From positions 48,932,914 to 48,996,913 of the forward strand of contig NC_016132.3 of assembly GCF_000005505.3 (NCBI RefSeq): a DNA stretch of 64,000 nt, given 5' to 3'. Below, piece after piece: positions 1 through 10,439 of the stretch. The position numbers were made by a program, and so were the translations under genes. The notes below the pieces were generated by a model. It did not search any database. It saw only the letters and a list, made by a program, of their open reading frames with translations, and was not told where the DNA came from. This DNA is from Brachypodium distachyon (lineage: Eukaryota > Streptophyta > Magnoliopsida > Poales > Poaceae). How positions within the stretch are numbered: the stretch's first letter is position 1; each line of letters opens with the position of its first letter.

Positions 1-415
1 GCCCAATAATTGTAGTCTATTTAGCATGGCAACTTCAAATCTATAAGGGATGAGTGTGTCTCACTTATAGTTTCAGAATAATAGACCTGATAATTCCAAT
101 GTGTTTAGCATGACAACTGTATAATAGTAGGCCTGATAATTTCGGTTTATTGAGCATGACAGTTTCAAATCTATAAGGGATGAATGTCTCACAAGTAGTT
201 TCATAATAGCATACTTGATAATTCTAGTCTATTTATAATCGCATTTTCTGAGTAGTACGCCTTATAATTTCAGTTTATTTTAGCATGGAAACTTTAGAAC
301 AGCAAGCCTGATAGTTTCGGTCTATTTAGCATGTCAACTTCTAAACAGTATGCCCGATAATTCCAGTCTACTTAGCATGTCAACTTCAATCTAGAGGGGA
401 TAAATGTCTCACAAG
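1..415. repeat. degenerate short tandem repeat array
   Basis: AT-rich sequence built from diverged copies of one phrase: GCCTGATAATTTC, then a T-rich spacer, then TTTAGCATGNCAACTTC. Some copies are followed by a tail (TCTATAAGGGATGA then TGTCTCACAAGTAG). Copies are visible near 1, 85, 130, 210, 300, 350 and run into the longer tandem repeat that starts at 416. Copy length varies, so this looks like an old satellite-like expansion rather than a gene. No open frame of note. Confidence 0.7.
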
Positions 416-1205
416 TAGTTTCATAATAGTAGGCCTGATAATTTGACTCTATGTTTTAGCATGTGTCAACACTTCAACCTACAGGATGAGTTCCACATTA
501 CGTAGTTCATGTCAAGAGGATGGCAATTTTAGAAATAGCATATCAAGTTTCATCTAGAAGGATGAGTTTCATACTGGGTTGGGCCAGGCTGTTTCTGGTC
601 CGGTGGCCCGATTCGTCTCGCGCTCGCGCGCGTCCGCGCGCTCCCGCTCGGCCAGGCTGGTTATGGGCCAAATTGGCTGGCTTCCGCTCGCGCCATGCAA
701 AAGAAGCATACGCGCGCACAGTCGGCCGATTTCGTGTTCACGCCAGCTTCGGTCGCGCGACGAACGAAAAAGCTAGTACGGCCGCGCGTTAGTCGCGTCC
801 AATTTCCTTAGTTTCATAATAGTAGGCCTGATAATTTGACTCTATGTTTTAGCATGTGTCAACACTTCAACCTACAAGATGAGTTCCACGTTACGTGGTT
901 CATGTCAAGAGGATGGCAATTTTAGAAATTTTAGCATATCAAGCTTCATCTAGAAGGATGAGTTTCATACTGGGTTGGGCCAGGCTGTTTCTGGGCCGGT
1001 GGCCCGATTCGTCTCGTGCTCGCGCGAGTCCGCGCGCTCCCGCTCAGCCAGGCTGGTTATGGGCCAAATTGGCTGGCTTCCGCTCATGCCACGCAAAAGA
1101 AACATACGCGCGCACAGTCGGCCGATTTCGCGTTCGCGCGTACGTTCGCGCCAGATTCGGTCGCGCGACGAACGAAAAAGGTAGTACGGCCGCCATTAGT
1201 CGCGT
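416..1205. repeat. two 393-bp near-identical tandem repeat units
   Basis: Unit 1 (416-808) and unit 2 (809 to about 1205) both begin TAGTTTCATAATAGTAGG and run through the same AT-rich half and the same very GC-rich half (CGCGCTCGCGCGCGTCCGCG region), with only scattered substitutions and small indels. The overlapping open frames in the GC-rich half are repeated in both units and lack an initiator ATG or splice logic, so they are not called as genes. The abrupt AT-to-GC switch inside each unit suggests that the unit itself fused two older sequences before duplicating. Confidence 0.85.
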
Positions 1206-3098
1206 CCTATAAATTTTACATTCTAAGCCAGTTTTTTGGATGTGCGACAACATTTATGATACCAATCAGTTGTCAATACACTATAAAAACACATTTCATT
1301 GTCAATACACTATAAAAACACATTTCATGATGGATCTAATGATATTGAGGTATTGTAAGTGTTGATATTTTTTCTATAAATTTGGTCACTTGAAAAGTTG
1401 GACTTGGGACAAAATTGACATTCCTATATTTTGGAATGGAATGAGCAATGACCCCACTGTGTAGGATCAACTTTTTTTCTTCTGAGAAATCAATTTTAAC
1501 TTTAGTAGTTCAGCTGCGTGTATATCATGCACACGTCGAGTTAGTACAAACCGCATGGCTTCAATCTATAATCTAATTGATCTAGTCAAATTTCAAAAGA
1601 AACTACACATGATGATCCATTCATTGAACTACTGAACTTCTCTTTGTGTGCATGTGCGAATGGGACTGTAGGTGGACACCTATACTACCTTAGGGCTTAG
1701 ATAGACATCGGATGCGCACATGTTGGGATCATGCATAGCACAGTTATTTAATTGGATGGGAAAAAAATATGCATATATACGCTTCCGTGCACTAATCATG
1801 TTGTCAATGCACAAGCGTACGTACTACGTACCGGTGGAAAATTAATCTGCGAAACACTGATCCACCACGTGGAATCGTGGAGATTTTTTTTATTTTTATT
1901 TTTGAGAACGTGGAATCGTGGAGATGAGTCCGGAGAGTCCCATTAGGGCATTACCCATACGCACAAAGACATCTTCGCCAGGCCAGAAAAGTACACGGCA
2001 TCCATCTCAAACTAGGCCGAGGTTTCTGATGGGCTTGAGAGATATGGCCGTAGTTTGCGCAGTTTCCCAGCTAGCTCGTAAGTAAGAAGGGCCGCATCCT
2101 ACGAGGATGCCGAGCCGTAACTAATAAGAGCCCGCGTCCTACGTGTATGGGCGGGGCACAAGTAAGGAGCTGGAATGATTTGCTGGTTCTTATTTGTCCT
2201 GTTCGAATGATTTGTTAGTTTTGTCCCGACAGATCTAGAGAATTTTTTCTTCGAAGAGTTTTGTGTAACTTTTAGTTTCTTCAGGATCTTTTGTTGTCGG
2301 TTTTTGTTTTAGTTTCTCCAATACTTTGTACTCTGTTTACTGAATCAATAAAGTTAAATGTTTCTCAAAAGAAAAAATATTTGCTAGTTCAATATTTTAC
2401 TTCAGCAAATGTAAATATTTAATTATATATGAGATAAATGAGATACCGCTTGTATCATGCGTCTAGGTCCAGCTGGTTGAATCTGCAGCGTTTGTCGCTC
2501 TGTCGTGCATTCGTGCCAAGTCACCAGCTAGTAACGGTGCATGTTGTCTAACGCACACAGCACACAGCACGCATGCAAGATTTAGCTATCAGCACTATGG
2601 GCCAAAAGCAGCAAACACAGGTGTCCTCCATGAGTCGATGACAATCGAGCCGCATCCGAACAGTGACCGGTCGAGACGTGTGCTCGGTTTGTGTTGCACT
2701 GTTGCTCGTGGTCCACCTCCACGATTTGCGCCATCTCAGCCCGCATTACAGGGTTCCACGTGTCCAAGGACGTGTCCCAGGAGGGAAGCACGCGTACACG
2801 CGTAGCACTCTTTTGGCCCTTTTCCTCTGAACAAATTAATCATGATCCCAGCCTCAAACTGCAAGAATAATACGGAGTAACAGTAGATTGGTCGGGTGAT
2901 TGCACGGCGTGATAGGTCCAATAGCGCGAGCCCACGCTCCAAACCCAAGTGTAGCAGCAGCGACCGCCACGCGACGTCTCTGATCATGGAGGCCGCGACA
3001 CGTACCTCGACACCCGCACTAGGTCCGTTCCAATTGGGCCACCTTTTCCACGCGCCCTATGAGCCCAGCCAGCTCCCATTTCCCCAAGTTGCTTTCGC
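1206..3098. other. gene-free interval
   Basis: No supported gene. There is a small direct repeat around 1262-1325 (ACACTATAAAAACACATTTC occurs twice, about 36 bp apart). The stretch from about 2170 to 2370 is T-rich, with TGTACTCTGTTTACTGAATC, an AATAAA and then an A-rich tract. It resembles a 3' end or retroposon tail, but no coding sequence precedes it. Confidence 0.5.
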
Positions 3099-3292
3099 GA
3101 GCATGTACAATGCAAGATGCCTAGGTGGGTGTTTAAAAAACTTAACCGGTTTTTGTTAAGCACTGATGCTTATTTAGACTAAGCAGATGCCTAACTTGGC
3201 ACCTCCTCGGTACAAATAAGCACTGGTGCTTAGAAAAGTGCTTGGTTTATTTTCGTAAGCACCTGTCTTATCACCTTGCATTGTACATGCTC
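3099..3292. mobile_element. MITE with about 18-21 bp terminal inverted repeats
   Basis: The left end GAGCATGTACAATGCAAG (3099-3116) is mirrored by the right end CTTGCATTGTACATGCTC (3275-3292), 18 of 18 bases, with the match continuing imperfectly inward. Inside are further short palindromes of the type TAAGCACTGATGCTTA. At 194 bp with no ORF, this fits a non-autonomous DNA transposon. The flanking bases show no obvious target-site duplication, so the superfamily is left open. Confidence 0.75.
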
Positions 3293-3950
3293 TTACGACT
3301 TCCGCTTAGTTTAAGGCGGTTGGAGTAGTTCACATTCCAGCTGACAAATCAGTCGTGATTTTAGTGACATAATCTTTGTTTCATTTTGGTCTTCCAAGCG
3401 TTTAAGCCTTGAAGTGGGTGTTTTCTAGACCAGTGTATAGTACTACTAAACCAGTGCAAAGTATGGTAAAGCCGCAGCCGTCCTTGTTTAAGGAAAAGAA
3501 GAAGAACCATCAGGATGCGGCAACAAAAGTGAAGAAACAAAACACTGGGCAACTGTCGTGCGGCAACGGGTTCATTTTGACCGGTCCACCTTTGATTTCT
3601 TACCCGATGTCTAACAGACTGCTCCAGCCGCACCCCCTAAAGGCCTCCTAAACGGGTTTGGGGGGCGCCGGCGCAAAAATTCAGACCCAGCCGGCCTTCC
3701 CAATTTGTTTTTTCATCCGGCACGGCCCAAAAAGTTAGCCGACGCCTCCAGGCCGAACCCAGCCCACGGGGGTGGGAGGGGGGGGGAGTGAGGGTGCCGG
3801 CACATCGTGTTATTGCAACGGGCCCGTCTTGTCAACGACCAATTAATTGTTCCACCGGTTTCTCACCGGCCCCTCCTCGGCTTCCGAGTGGCCGGTTGCC
3901 ACGCGGCCGCGTTATTGCCGTGTTCACACGCCCGCCGATTCGCGTTCCGG

Positions 3951-3962
3951 CGATATAAAAAG
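3951..3962 (+). promoter_or_regulatory. TATA box of the element-borne pseudogene
   Basis: GATATAAAAAGG lies about 95 bp upstream of the ATG at 4047, followed by a pyrimidine-rich leader with CCCTCCCTCTCGCC repeated three times. Confidence 0.5.
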
Positions 3963-4046
3963 GGGCAACCACCGGCGGTACTCGGCGCCTCCTCTCCTCC
4001 CTCTCGCCCAAACCCTCCCTCTCGCCCTTAAACCCTCCCTCTCGCC

Positions 4047-4901
4047 ATGGCTTCCGGCGACGAGACATGGCGCCGGGCGACGCTCACGCTCGAGGAGGCC
4101 GAGGCCCTCTACGAGCATGAGTACCTGGCACCGCCCAACTGCCGGCGCACTAGACCCTCAGCATCGGCAGCATCCTGACAGTCGCCGCCGCCGTCAACGC
4201 GCACTGGTGGCACGGGCTGACGGCGGAGGAGCGCGAGGACCCCAGGTGGAACCACACCACCAAGGCAAACTAGGCGCCCTTCTTCGCCGATCGCCATGCA
4301 TCGACATCGCCCGCTACGAGGGCCAAGGCGAGTGCCCGCCGCCGGGCCGCTTCAACATCGACGGCCAATGCCGCTTTTGGCGAGGGCGCTCTGCGGTAGC
4401 AGTGCTTGCCCCATCGCCGTTGGAAATCACCCTCGGCTAGAGACACCCCCGCCGGCATCGACGGGCCGGCATGGGTACGGCAGGCCACCCCACTCCCCCG
4501 GCTCCGGCTCTTTCCGCAACACCTCCTTGCTGGTGCTGCGCATCAAGGAGGAGCAGGGGTCGTCTTCCTGCCGACGGGGGCCGGAGCCGCCTCGCAGCAA
4601 TCTCCGCCTTGTTCGGCCCAAGCCGGAGCCGGAGTGGTCGCCGGCGCCAGATTACGAGCGCTCGGCGCATGAATGGCGCCAGGACGGCGACCCCGCGGAC
4701 TTCCCGGGGCAGCAGGCGGCGGAGCGCGCCGGCCAGCGAACGTCGAGGCCAAGACGTGGAGCACCAAGGAGGCGGCGAGGGAGGCGGCCGAGAAGAAGAG
4801 TTAAGGCGGGGAAGAGGCCGGCGCCGGAGGCAAAGGTGGAGCCGATCGACATCAACTCCGACGAGGCCTACCTCACCTACTTCAGCGACCTCGACGACTA
4901 G
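4047..4901 (+). pseudogene. decayed multicopy grass protein gene inside a DNA element
   Basis: The reading starts MASGDETWRRATLTLEEAEA at 4047, then shifts frame. Recognisable peptides continue in other frames: LTAEEREDPRWNHTTKAN, then an in-frame stop at about 4272, then DRHA. The C-terminal part (about 4525-4901) reads VLRIKEEQG ... VRPKPEPEWSP ... VEPIDINSDEAYLTYF and ends DLDD stop. The N-terminal pattern and the K-x-E-P acidic, SUMO-like motifs resemble a family present in many copies in Triticeae transposable elements. I recognise the family only by pattern and know no function. At least one frameshift and one stop make this copy inactive as a full-length gene. Confidence 0.6.
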
Positions 4902-5633
4902 ACGGTCTTTTTTTATTTTAGAATTATGTAATGAAAAAACTTTAGCTAAATTTTGCCGAAATTCAATTTTTGGGGGAGTTGGTATTGGGAGGCGCGGCTG
5001 GATCACGACGGAACCTAAAAAAAATGCCGCCGGCGCCCCAGCCCCCTCAAAACGGCTTAAAAAACGACAGCGTCGGACGTCAAATAGAGGGCGCGGCTGG
5101 AGGTGCTCAAATAGAGCGCGCGGGACGTCAAATAGAGGGCGCGGCTGGAGATGCTCTAACAATCGACATATGACTGTTCCCGCCGCAGCCGCCTCCTCCG
5201 TTGGCGTACGGCACGCTGGAAAGCCATCCTTCCGGTCCGGTGATCTCAGCCATCTGCCGTTCCGTCCGGTGAGAAGGATAGGTATCGTATCATACTGCAA
5301 GCTGAAAAGCAAAAAAAAGACGACCGCTTTTGAGCGGATATGCCATGACTCGGGGAGGCAGCACAACGCTTTACACCTGTGGCCGTGTGGCGCCACACGT
5401 GGCCCGTATGCGACAAGCACCGAATCCTCGCAAAATCTCGCGCTAGCAGCCGGATGGCACGTCACGGGGCAAATCAGGTCGCTCCATTTGTTGCCGCCGG
5501 CCGATCGAGGGCGGACGGACGGACGTGAACCCCGACGCATCACGCATGGCTCGCGGCCCCTGGCCCAAACTAACCCGTTCCGATGTCGACAAGGGCGGCA
5601 CGCACAGAGCGAGGTAAATACAGTACCGCGCTC

Positions 5634-5643
5634 CTATATAGGC
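5634..5643 (+). promoter_or_regulatory. TATA box of the heat shock factor gene
   Basis: CTATATAGGC lies about 200 bp upstream of the ATG at 5837, in a GC-rich proximal promoter. No canonical GAAnnTTCnnGAA heat shock element was seen nearby. Confidence 0.55.
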
Positions 5644-5836
5644 GTCCCGGGACGGAAATATCTGCCCATGTACATCTAGATCTAGGAGTGATTCACTGAT
5701 TCCCCAATCCCCACCGACGAATAAGCACACGCACCGAGCAAAGGAGCGGCTTTCTTCTTATCCGGTTCTACGCGCGCGGGCACACGCTCGATCGGGCCGA
5801 TTGATCCACCCATCAGTCGATCGTGAGCTTTCGTTC

Positions 5837-6685
5837 ATGGGCAGCGAGTGCAAGGGCCACCACCAGGTCCAGGACGACGAAGCCGGCGGCCCGGGCGCCA
5901 TCGCGCCGTTCGTGGCCAAGACGTTCCACATGGTCAGCGACCCGGCCACGGACGGCGTCGTGCGCTGGGGCGGCGCGAGCAACACGTTCCTCGTCCTCGA
6001 CCCCGCCGCCTTCTCCGACCTCCTCCTCCCCTCTTACTTCAAGCACCGCAACTTCGCCAGCTTCGTCCGGCAGCTCAACACCTACGTACGTATTGACACA
6101 TACTCTACCACCTCTGCTCCACCCTCCACTCAGCAGCTGCGATTTTCTTTAGTTAACTGACTGTTGCCTTGCCGGCCGATGCGTTCTCAGGGTTTCCGCA
6201 AGGTCGATCCGGACAGCTGGGAGTTCGCGCACGAGTCGTTCCTGCGGGGGCAGGCGAAGCTGCTGCCGCTGATCGTGCGCAAGAAGAAGAAGGCCGGGGC
6301 CAGGGGGGAGCTGTGCGAGGAGGAAGAAGAGGTGAGGGGCACCATCCGGGCGGTGCAGAGGCTGCGGGACGAGCGGAAGGGCATGGAGGAGGAGCTTCAG
6401 GCCATGGACCGCAGGCTCCGCGCGGCCGAGAACCGGCCCGGCCAGATGATGGCGTTCCTCGGCAAGCTCGCCGACGACCCGGGCGTCGTGCTGCGGGCCA
6501 TGGTCGCCAAGAAGGAGGAGCTGTCCGCCGCGGCCGGCGGCGGCAAAGATTCCAGCAGCCCCCAGAAGAGGAGGCGGATCATCGGGGCCGAGGCCGGGCG
6601 CGGCGGCGCCGTGTCAGCGGCTGACGCCGCGGAGAGCAGGGCCGTGCCGTTCCCCTTCTCTGCTCTTGGCCAAGTGTTCTACTAG
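5837..6685 (+). CDS. HSFC1B: class C heat stress transcription factor (HsfC1b-like)
   Basis: Two exons: 5837-6085 and 6191-6685 (247 aa). The intron falls after QLNTY and before GFRKVDP, the conserved intron position inside the Hsf DNA-binding domain, with GTACGT donor and TTCTCAG acceptor. Residues about 22-115 form the winged-helix domain ([46 protein letters not shown]). Residues about 130-185 are a heptad-rich, charged coiled coil (HR-A/B) for oligomerisation, without the longer class A insertion. Then comes a basic cluster QKRRRI, a likely nuclear signal. There is no aromatic AHA activation motif, as expected for class C. It should bind heat shock elements in nuclear promoters, and class C members usually modulate rather than drive activation. 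The start chosen is the first ATG in frame after the TATA box at 5634. The C-terminus [11 protein letters not shown] closely resembles the rice HsfC1b ending as I recall it. Confidence 0.93.
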
Positions 6686-9600
6686 TGGACCTGCGAGGAC
6701 TAGATAGATAGGTGCAAACGTGTTACGTGTGCTGTTTATGCGGTCGTATGACTTTCACTTGGCTTAGTGCCTTTGGTTTATGTGACTGGTGAACATATGG
6801 TTATGCTGCAGGTAGAAGAGTTCGGTATATATGTTTAGTCGTTCCCGGCCTTCAGGATACGTAGAAATGTGGAATGTATTTGTATATTGTCAGATGCCCG
6901 ATGTATGCTTGTAGTTTGTCCATCGTACGTATGACGTACGGCTAGATTGCTACTCCTGTACTCTAGAGATCACGGCTGATTTGGGCAATTCAGAGTTGAC
7001 ACAGAACCCTCTTCCTGCCAACATATATGCGTGCTGGGCGATCAAAGCCTGGCCGCGGAATTCAAATCGGAACTTGAAGTCGTCAGTCTCTCTTTCGTTC
7101 TTCTCCTGGAAGTGACACGAAACCAGACAAACATTACGAAAGATTCAAAACTCAAAAGTAATTCAGAGCAAGGAGCACTCGCCGCAGCTTACGATCTTTC
7201 ATGGGATTGTGTTTCACATTTTTCGTTCTTCCAGTTACCACCCACTTCCAAAATCCCTGCATGCACACTTTTTTTTCGGCAAATATCTTTAGTGGAGCGG
7301 AATAGGATTCTTTCGACGAACCTGGACCATCATCATCGGTCTAGTGGGCATCATCTGAATTACGAAATCAAAAGCCACTCCATTGCAGCGTGCCAAACTG
7401 AAAGGCCATGTAGGTCGAAAATTGGGATGCATGTAACTAACCTATCAGAAGCCCATGCAACAGAAGCGAAGACCAACACAATGTTTTTTTTCTTTCTGAA
7501 TTAGCACTTCGTCCCGTGCAACTATTGCTAGAAATAGTTTTTAATTATCTGATAAAATTTTAGATCAATGACATACATATTGTTTCGACATGATACTCCT
7601 TTGACAAGCTCTCCATTGTGATACCTTTGATCATCATTTTCTTAAAACATGTAGTTTTAAACAAAAATAACTATACATTATGAAAGTCCATATAATTAAT
7701 ATTAACAATGTTGATGTTTTCAATGTTGATAACACTTTCCGAGTTGATTGTCAAACGTAGAAAAAAACGACCAATACAAATTCTAAAAGGGTAGGTATTT
7801 TGAAATGGAGAGAACATTACATAAGTACGCAGAACGAATGGAGATTATTTTCCTGGAAGCAAGAAACTATTCAACCTACTGGCTCATTTGAAATTAACGT
7901 AAGGTTAACTTCTGATGTAATTATATGCAGGCTTGGCAGACTGTCCACTTGGATCATTACCTAAATATGTATTGTTTTGGATCATTACCTGATGATCAAC
8001 ATTAATCAGTGGACAAGCTGGACCAGATCCTGGAACTGGTGGAAAGCATCCGCTGAAAGAGGCAGGGTAAAAAGTGATGGCAGATTGGCAGATCATTACA
8101 TCTGGAGATTTCAGCCATTGTCACCGCTGTGACTAATGCATCTTGCTTGCCCTTATAAAAGTCGCCACGCTTATCCAATGATCACACATCCAACGCTTGC
8201 ATGGTGGTCCGATGGGTTGAAATGAGTGATGCTATGCGTACGATACTTTTCCCTTCCGATTTTTGTACGATGCGTGAATGCGTCCAATCCCTAGTCACGA
8301 TGGTTCATAGTGGAATGAGGTAGCAACGCTCTGCCTTTTTAGCAGAAGTCATGGCCTTTGCAGTTCACAGTTTCGCACACACACACGTACGCCAAAATCA
8401 ATCAACGCTCTGTCCTATTCCGTACCGATGTGATATTCCGATGGGCTAACCATACATCAATGGCTGGAAAAGGTGCTTTTCGTGGTTAGTTAAGGATATA
8501 AAACACTTTGTACGTAACGCCTTGCCAGCCAACGGCCAACTGCCCCCAGAAATTTTACGTGGTTCCCGCTCCCCAACTAACTGCGCGTACCATGATACCA
8601 TCGTTGTAAGCTCTAGTCATGTGATACGTGAGCTAAAAAGAAACCAAAAAAAAAAATTAGGCTGAGGACGGAATTGTGCAACGAGAATCAGGTGGCCACA
8701 TGGCAGTACTCCAAGTCTCCAAGCAAGGCCACGAGCCCCAATGCTACAGTACAAACAGGAATGGTGCCTTGCTAGTGTGTCTACTTTAATATAGTCCGAA
8801 CAATGGTAGATGGATGAATGGATCTGTTAAACTTGACCGCGTTGATGGTTACCGCTTTACTACCACAAAATATAATCAACCAAGTTAGCGATAGATGTAC
8901 GGTCAGATTATTTATGACCGGCATTCGGATATGTCATCGGGCTGCAGCTCCAGAGGTCAGAACCGAGTGTTTGAAGATGTGTCGGTCTTGTTTACTGGAG
9001 TACATCGCTTTTTCACAGGAGTGCTACTGCTACTACTACCATGCTCCACAGTAGTACATCCATGGCGTCACGGCGATAAACAACAAATGATCATAGGTCA
9101 TCACTATCCGTCGCCAGAACTACTAGATCATACCTCGAGTAACCTTCATCACTCAACTATTGGTGCAGCGCGTCGCGCACTGCTTTCGCCTTTCGGTGGA
9201 GTATATAGCGTTAACATAGAAGACGCCCATCGTTCTTTCACTTCGGTCTTATTTCGTGCATGGTCTGGTTAATGAAGACCTCGTTGTTTCCTCTTTAAAA
9301 AATTTTATGCATTTCACTGGGATAGTGAAACTGAGTATCTCGAAGCAAGGTTTTAATTTCGTTCCGGACAAAATTTTGATAACCACCGAAATGTCTGAAA
9401 TTTTAGAAATTCATAAACCATTTTTTGGATTTTGGTACTTGAAATTTATCAGAAATGTAGAAAACATAATTTTGTCTTGCCCAAATTACACAATTTAATT
9501 ACTCGGTTCACATTCAATAAGAAAATTTGCATATTGAATTTTATGATATAGCAAGTTTACTTAAGCTGTTTTGTGTTGAGCTTAAGTCATACTGAATCCA

Positions 9601-10225
9601 AAAAAATAATATCAAAAAGGCTATATTCTCGATGTCCACCAAAATTACTGAAATTTCCAAAATATCACCGAAATTGCCTGAAAGAACAAGAGAGATCATC
9701 CATCTCGATCTCTTTCGGGCCTAGTGGCGGTGTACCAGGTCCAGGAGCAGTGGGAGACAGCGGTGAAGACAGGGATGGAAAGATTGACCTTGATTGATAA
9801 CAGTAGTGATAAGCATTCTGGTCGCACACTTGTCAAAGTCCTGCACAATGTTTCTGATCAAAATAAATAAATCGTGTTCTAACCTTTTAACATAAGCTTA
9901 ATTAGATCAGGCAGGCATCGATGTGTTTCTTCAGAGCAAGGTTTAGCAGTAGCACTATACCACCAAATTGCTCCGTAAAAATATATCAGCTATCTAAGAT
10001 TAAATTGACTGATTTTTTGTCAGAGATAAGTTGACCGTTTAGAGGTACCACTTGAAAGATGGGGGTGAAGATGATGACAAGATCTAAATCCAACGATCCT
10101 AGCGGGTCTAACGCCTCAACTAAATTTAAGATTTTTTCTTAAAAACAATTTGACAAAAGATCGTCACACCCGTTTTTCTATCTTTACTATTTTTTAATTT
10201 CCAATCGCGGGTTTCGTCTGACAGG
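6686..10225. other. intergenic interval
   Basis: The 3' flank of the Hsf gene is followed by AT-rich sequence. About 7500-7530 carries TTCGTCCCGTGCAAC, an end-like motif of common grass repeats. About 7950-8000 has a local duplication of GGATCATTACCT. About 9330-9680 holds many short GAAATTT/AATTTC phrases typical of an eroded DNA element. No coding region could be supported. Confidence 0.45.
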
Positions 10226-10439
10226 GTGGTAGCTCGTGCGTCCTGCCAGCCCCACCCCGAGCAATCTCCCGATCTCTCTCTCCTTTCCATCCGAAAAGCC
10301 AAAAAAATCTTACCGGCAGTCCCAGCCCGTCAGCCCTGCTCTCCTCGCCGCCCCCGCCCCTGCTCTCCTCCGCCCCCCCTCCCCTCTGCCCTCCGTTATT
10401 CGGCTCTCTCCGCGCGAGGTCGCCACCGGCCGTGGCCCC

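Larger units (their letters stand above)
3616..5157. mobile_element. 1.5-kb TIR DNA element carrying a protein gene remnant
   Basis: The ends share an imperfect terminal inverted repeat. The left end reads AGACTGCTCCAGCCGCACCC, and the right end read on the other strand reads AGAGCATCTCCAGCCGCGCCC. AAC flanks the left end (3613-3615) and the right end (5158-5160), consistent with a 3-bp target-site duplication. Near the right end a segment of about 45 bp (GGACGTCAAATAGAGGGCGC onward) is duplicated. The interior carries a TATA box and a decayed coding region (4047-4901). A 3-bp duplication fits CACTA or PIF/Harbinger elements, but no transposase is visible. Confidence 0.6.

Noticed and set aside
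520..1315. Several overlapping open frames in the GC-rich halves of the tandem repeat
   Set aside because: They repeat with the DNA unit, have no domain, promoter or splice support, and exist in several frames because of base composition.
2170..2375. Possible retroposon 3' end with AATAAA and A-rich tract
   Set aside because: No coding sequence upstream and no duplication. It could equally be ordinary intergenic sequence.
2582..4031. Short open frames on both strands
   Set aside because: Part lies in the MITE and part in the GC-rich edge of the TIR element. No family resemblance.
5160..5640. Possible heat shock elements upstream of the Hsf gene
   Set aside because: Only single GAA/TTC triplets were found, not the alternating nGAAn array.
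4437..5679. Long open frames on both strands (368 and 402 codons)
   Set aside because: They run across the pseudogene and its 3' flank in the wrong frames. Composition is GC-driven and the recognisable peptides are in a different frame.
5801..5836. Upstream extension of the Hsf protein
   Set aside because: The extension begins at TTG, not ATG. The first ATG in frame is 5837.
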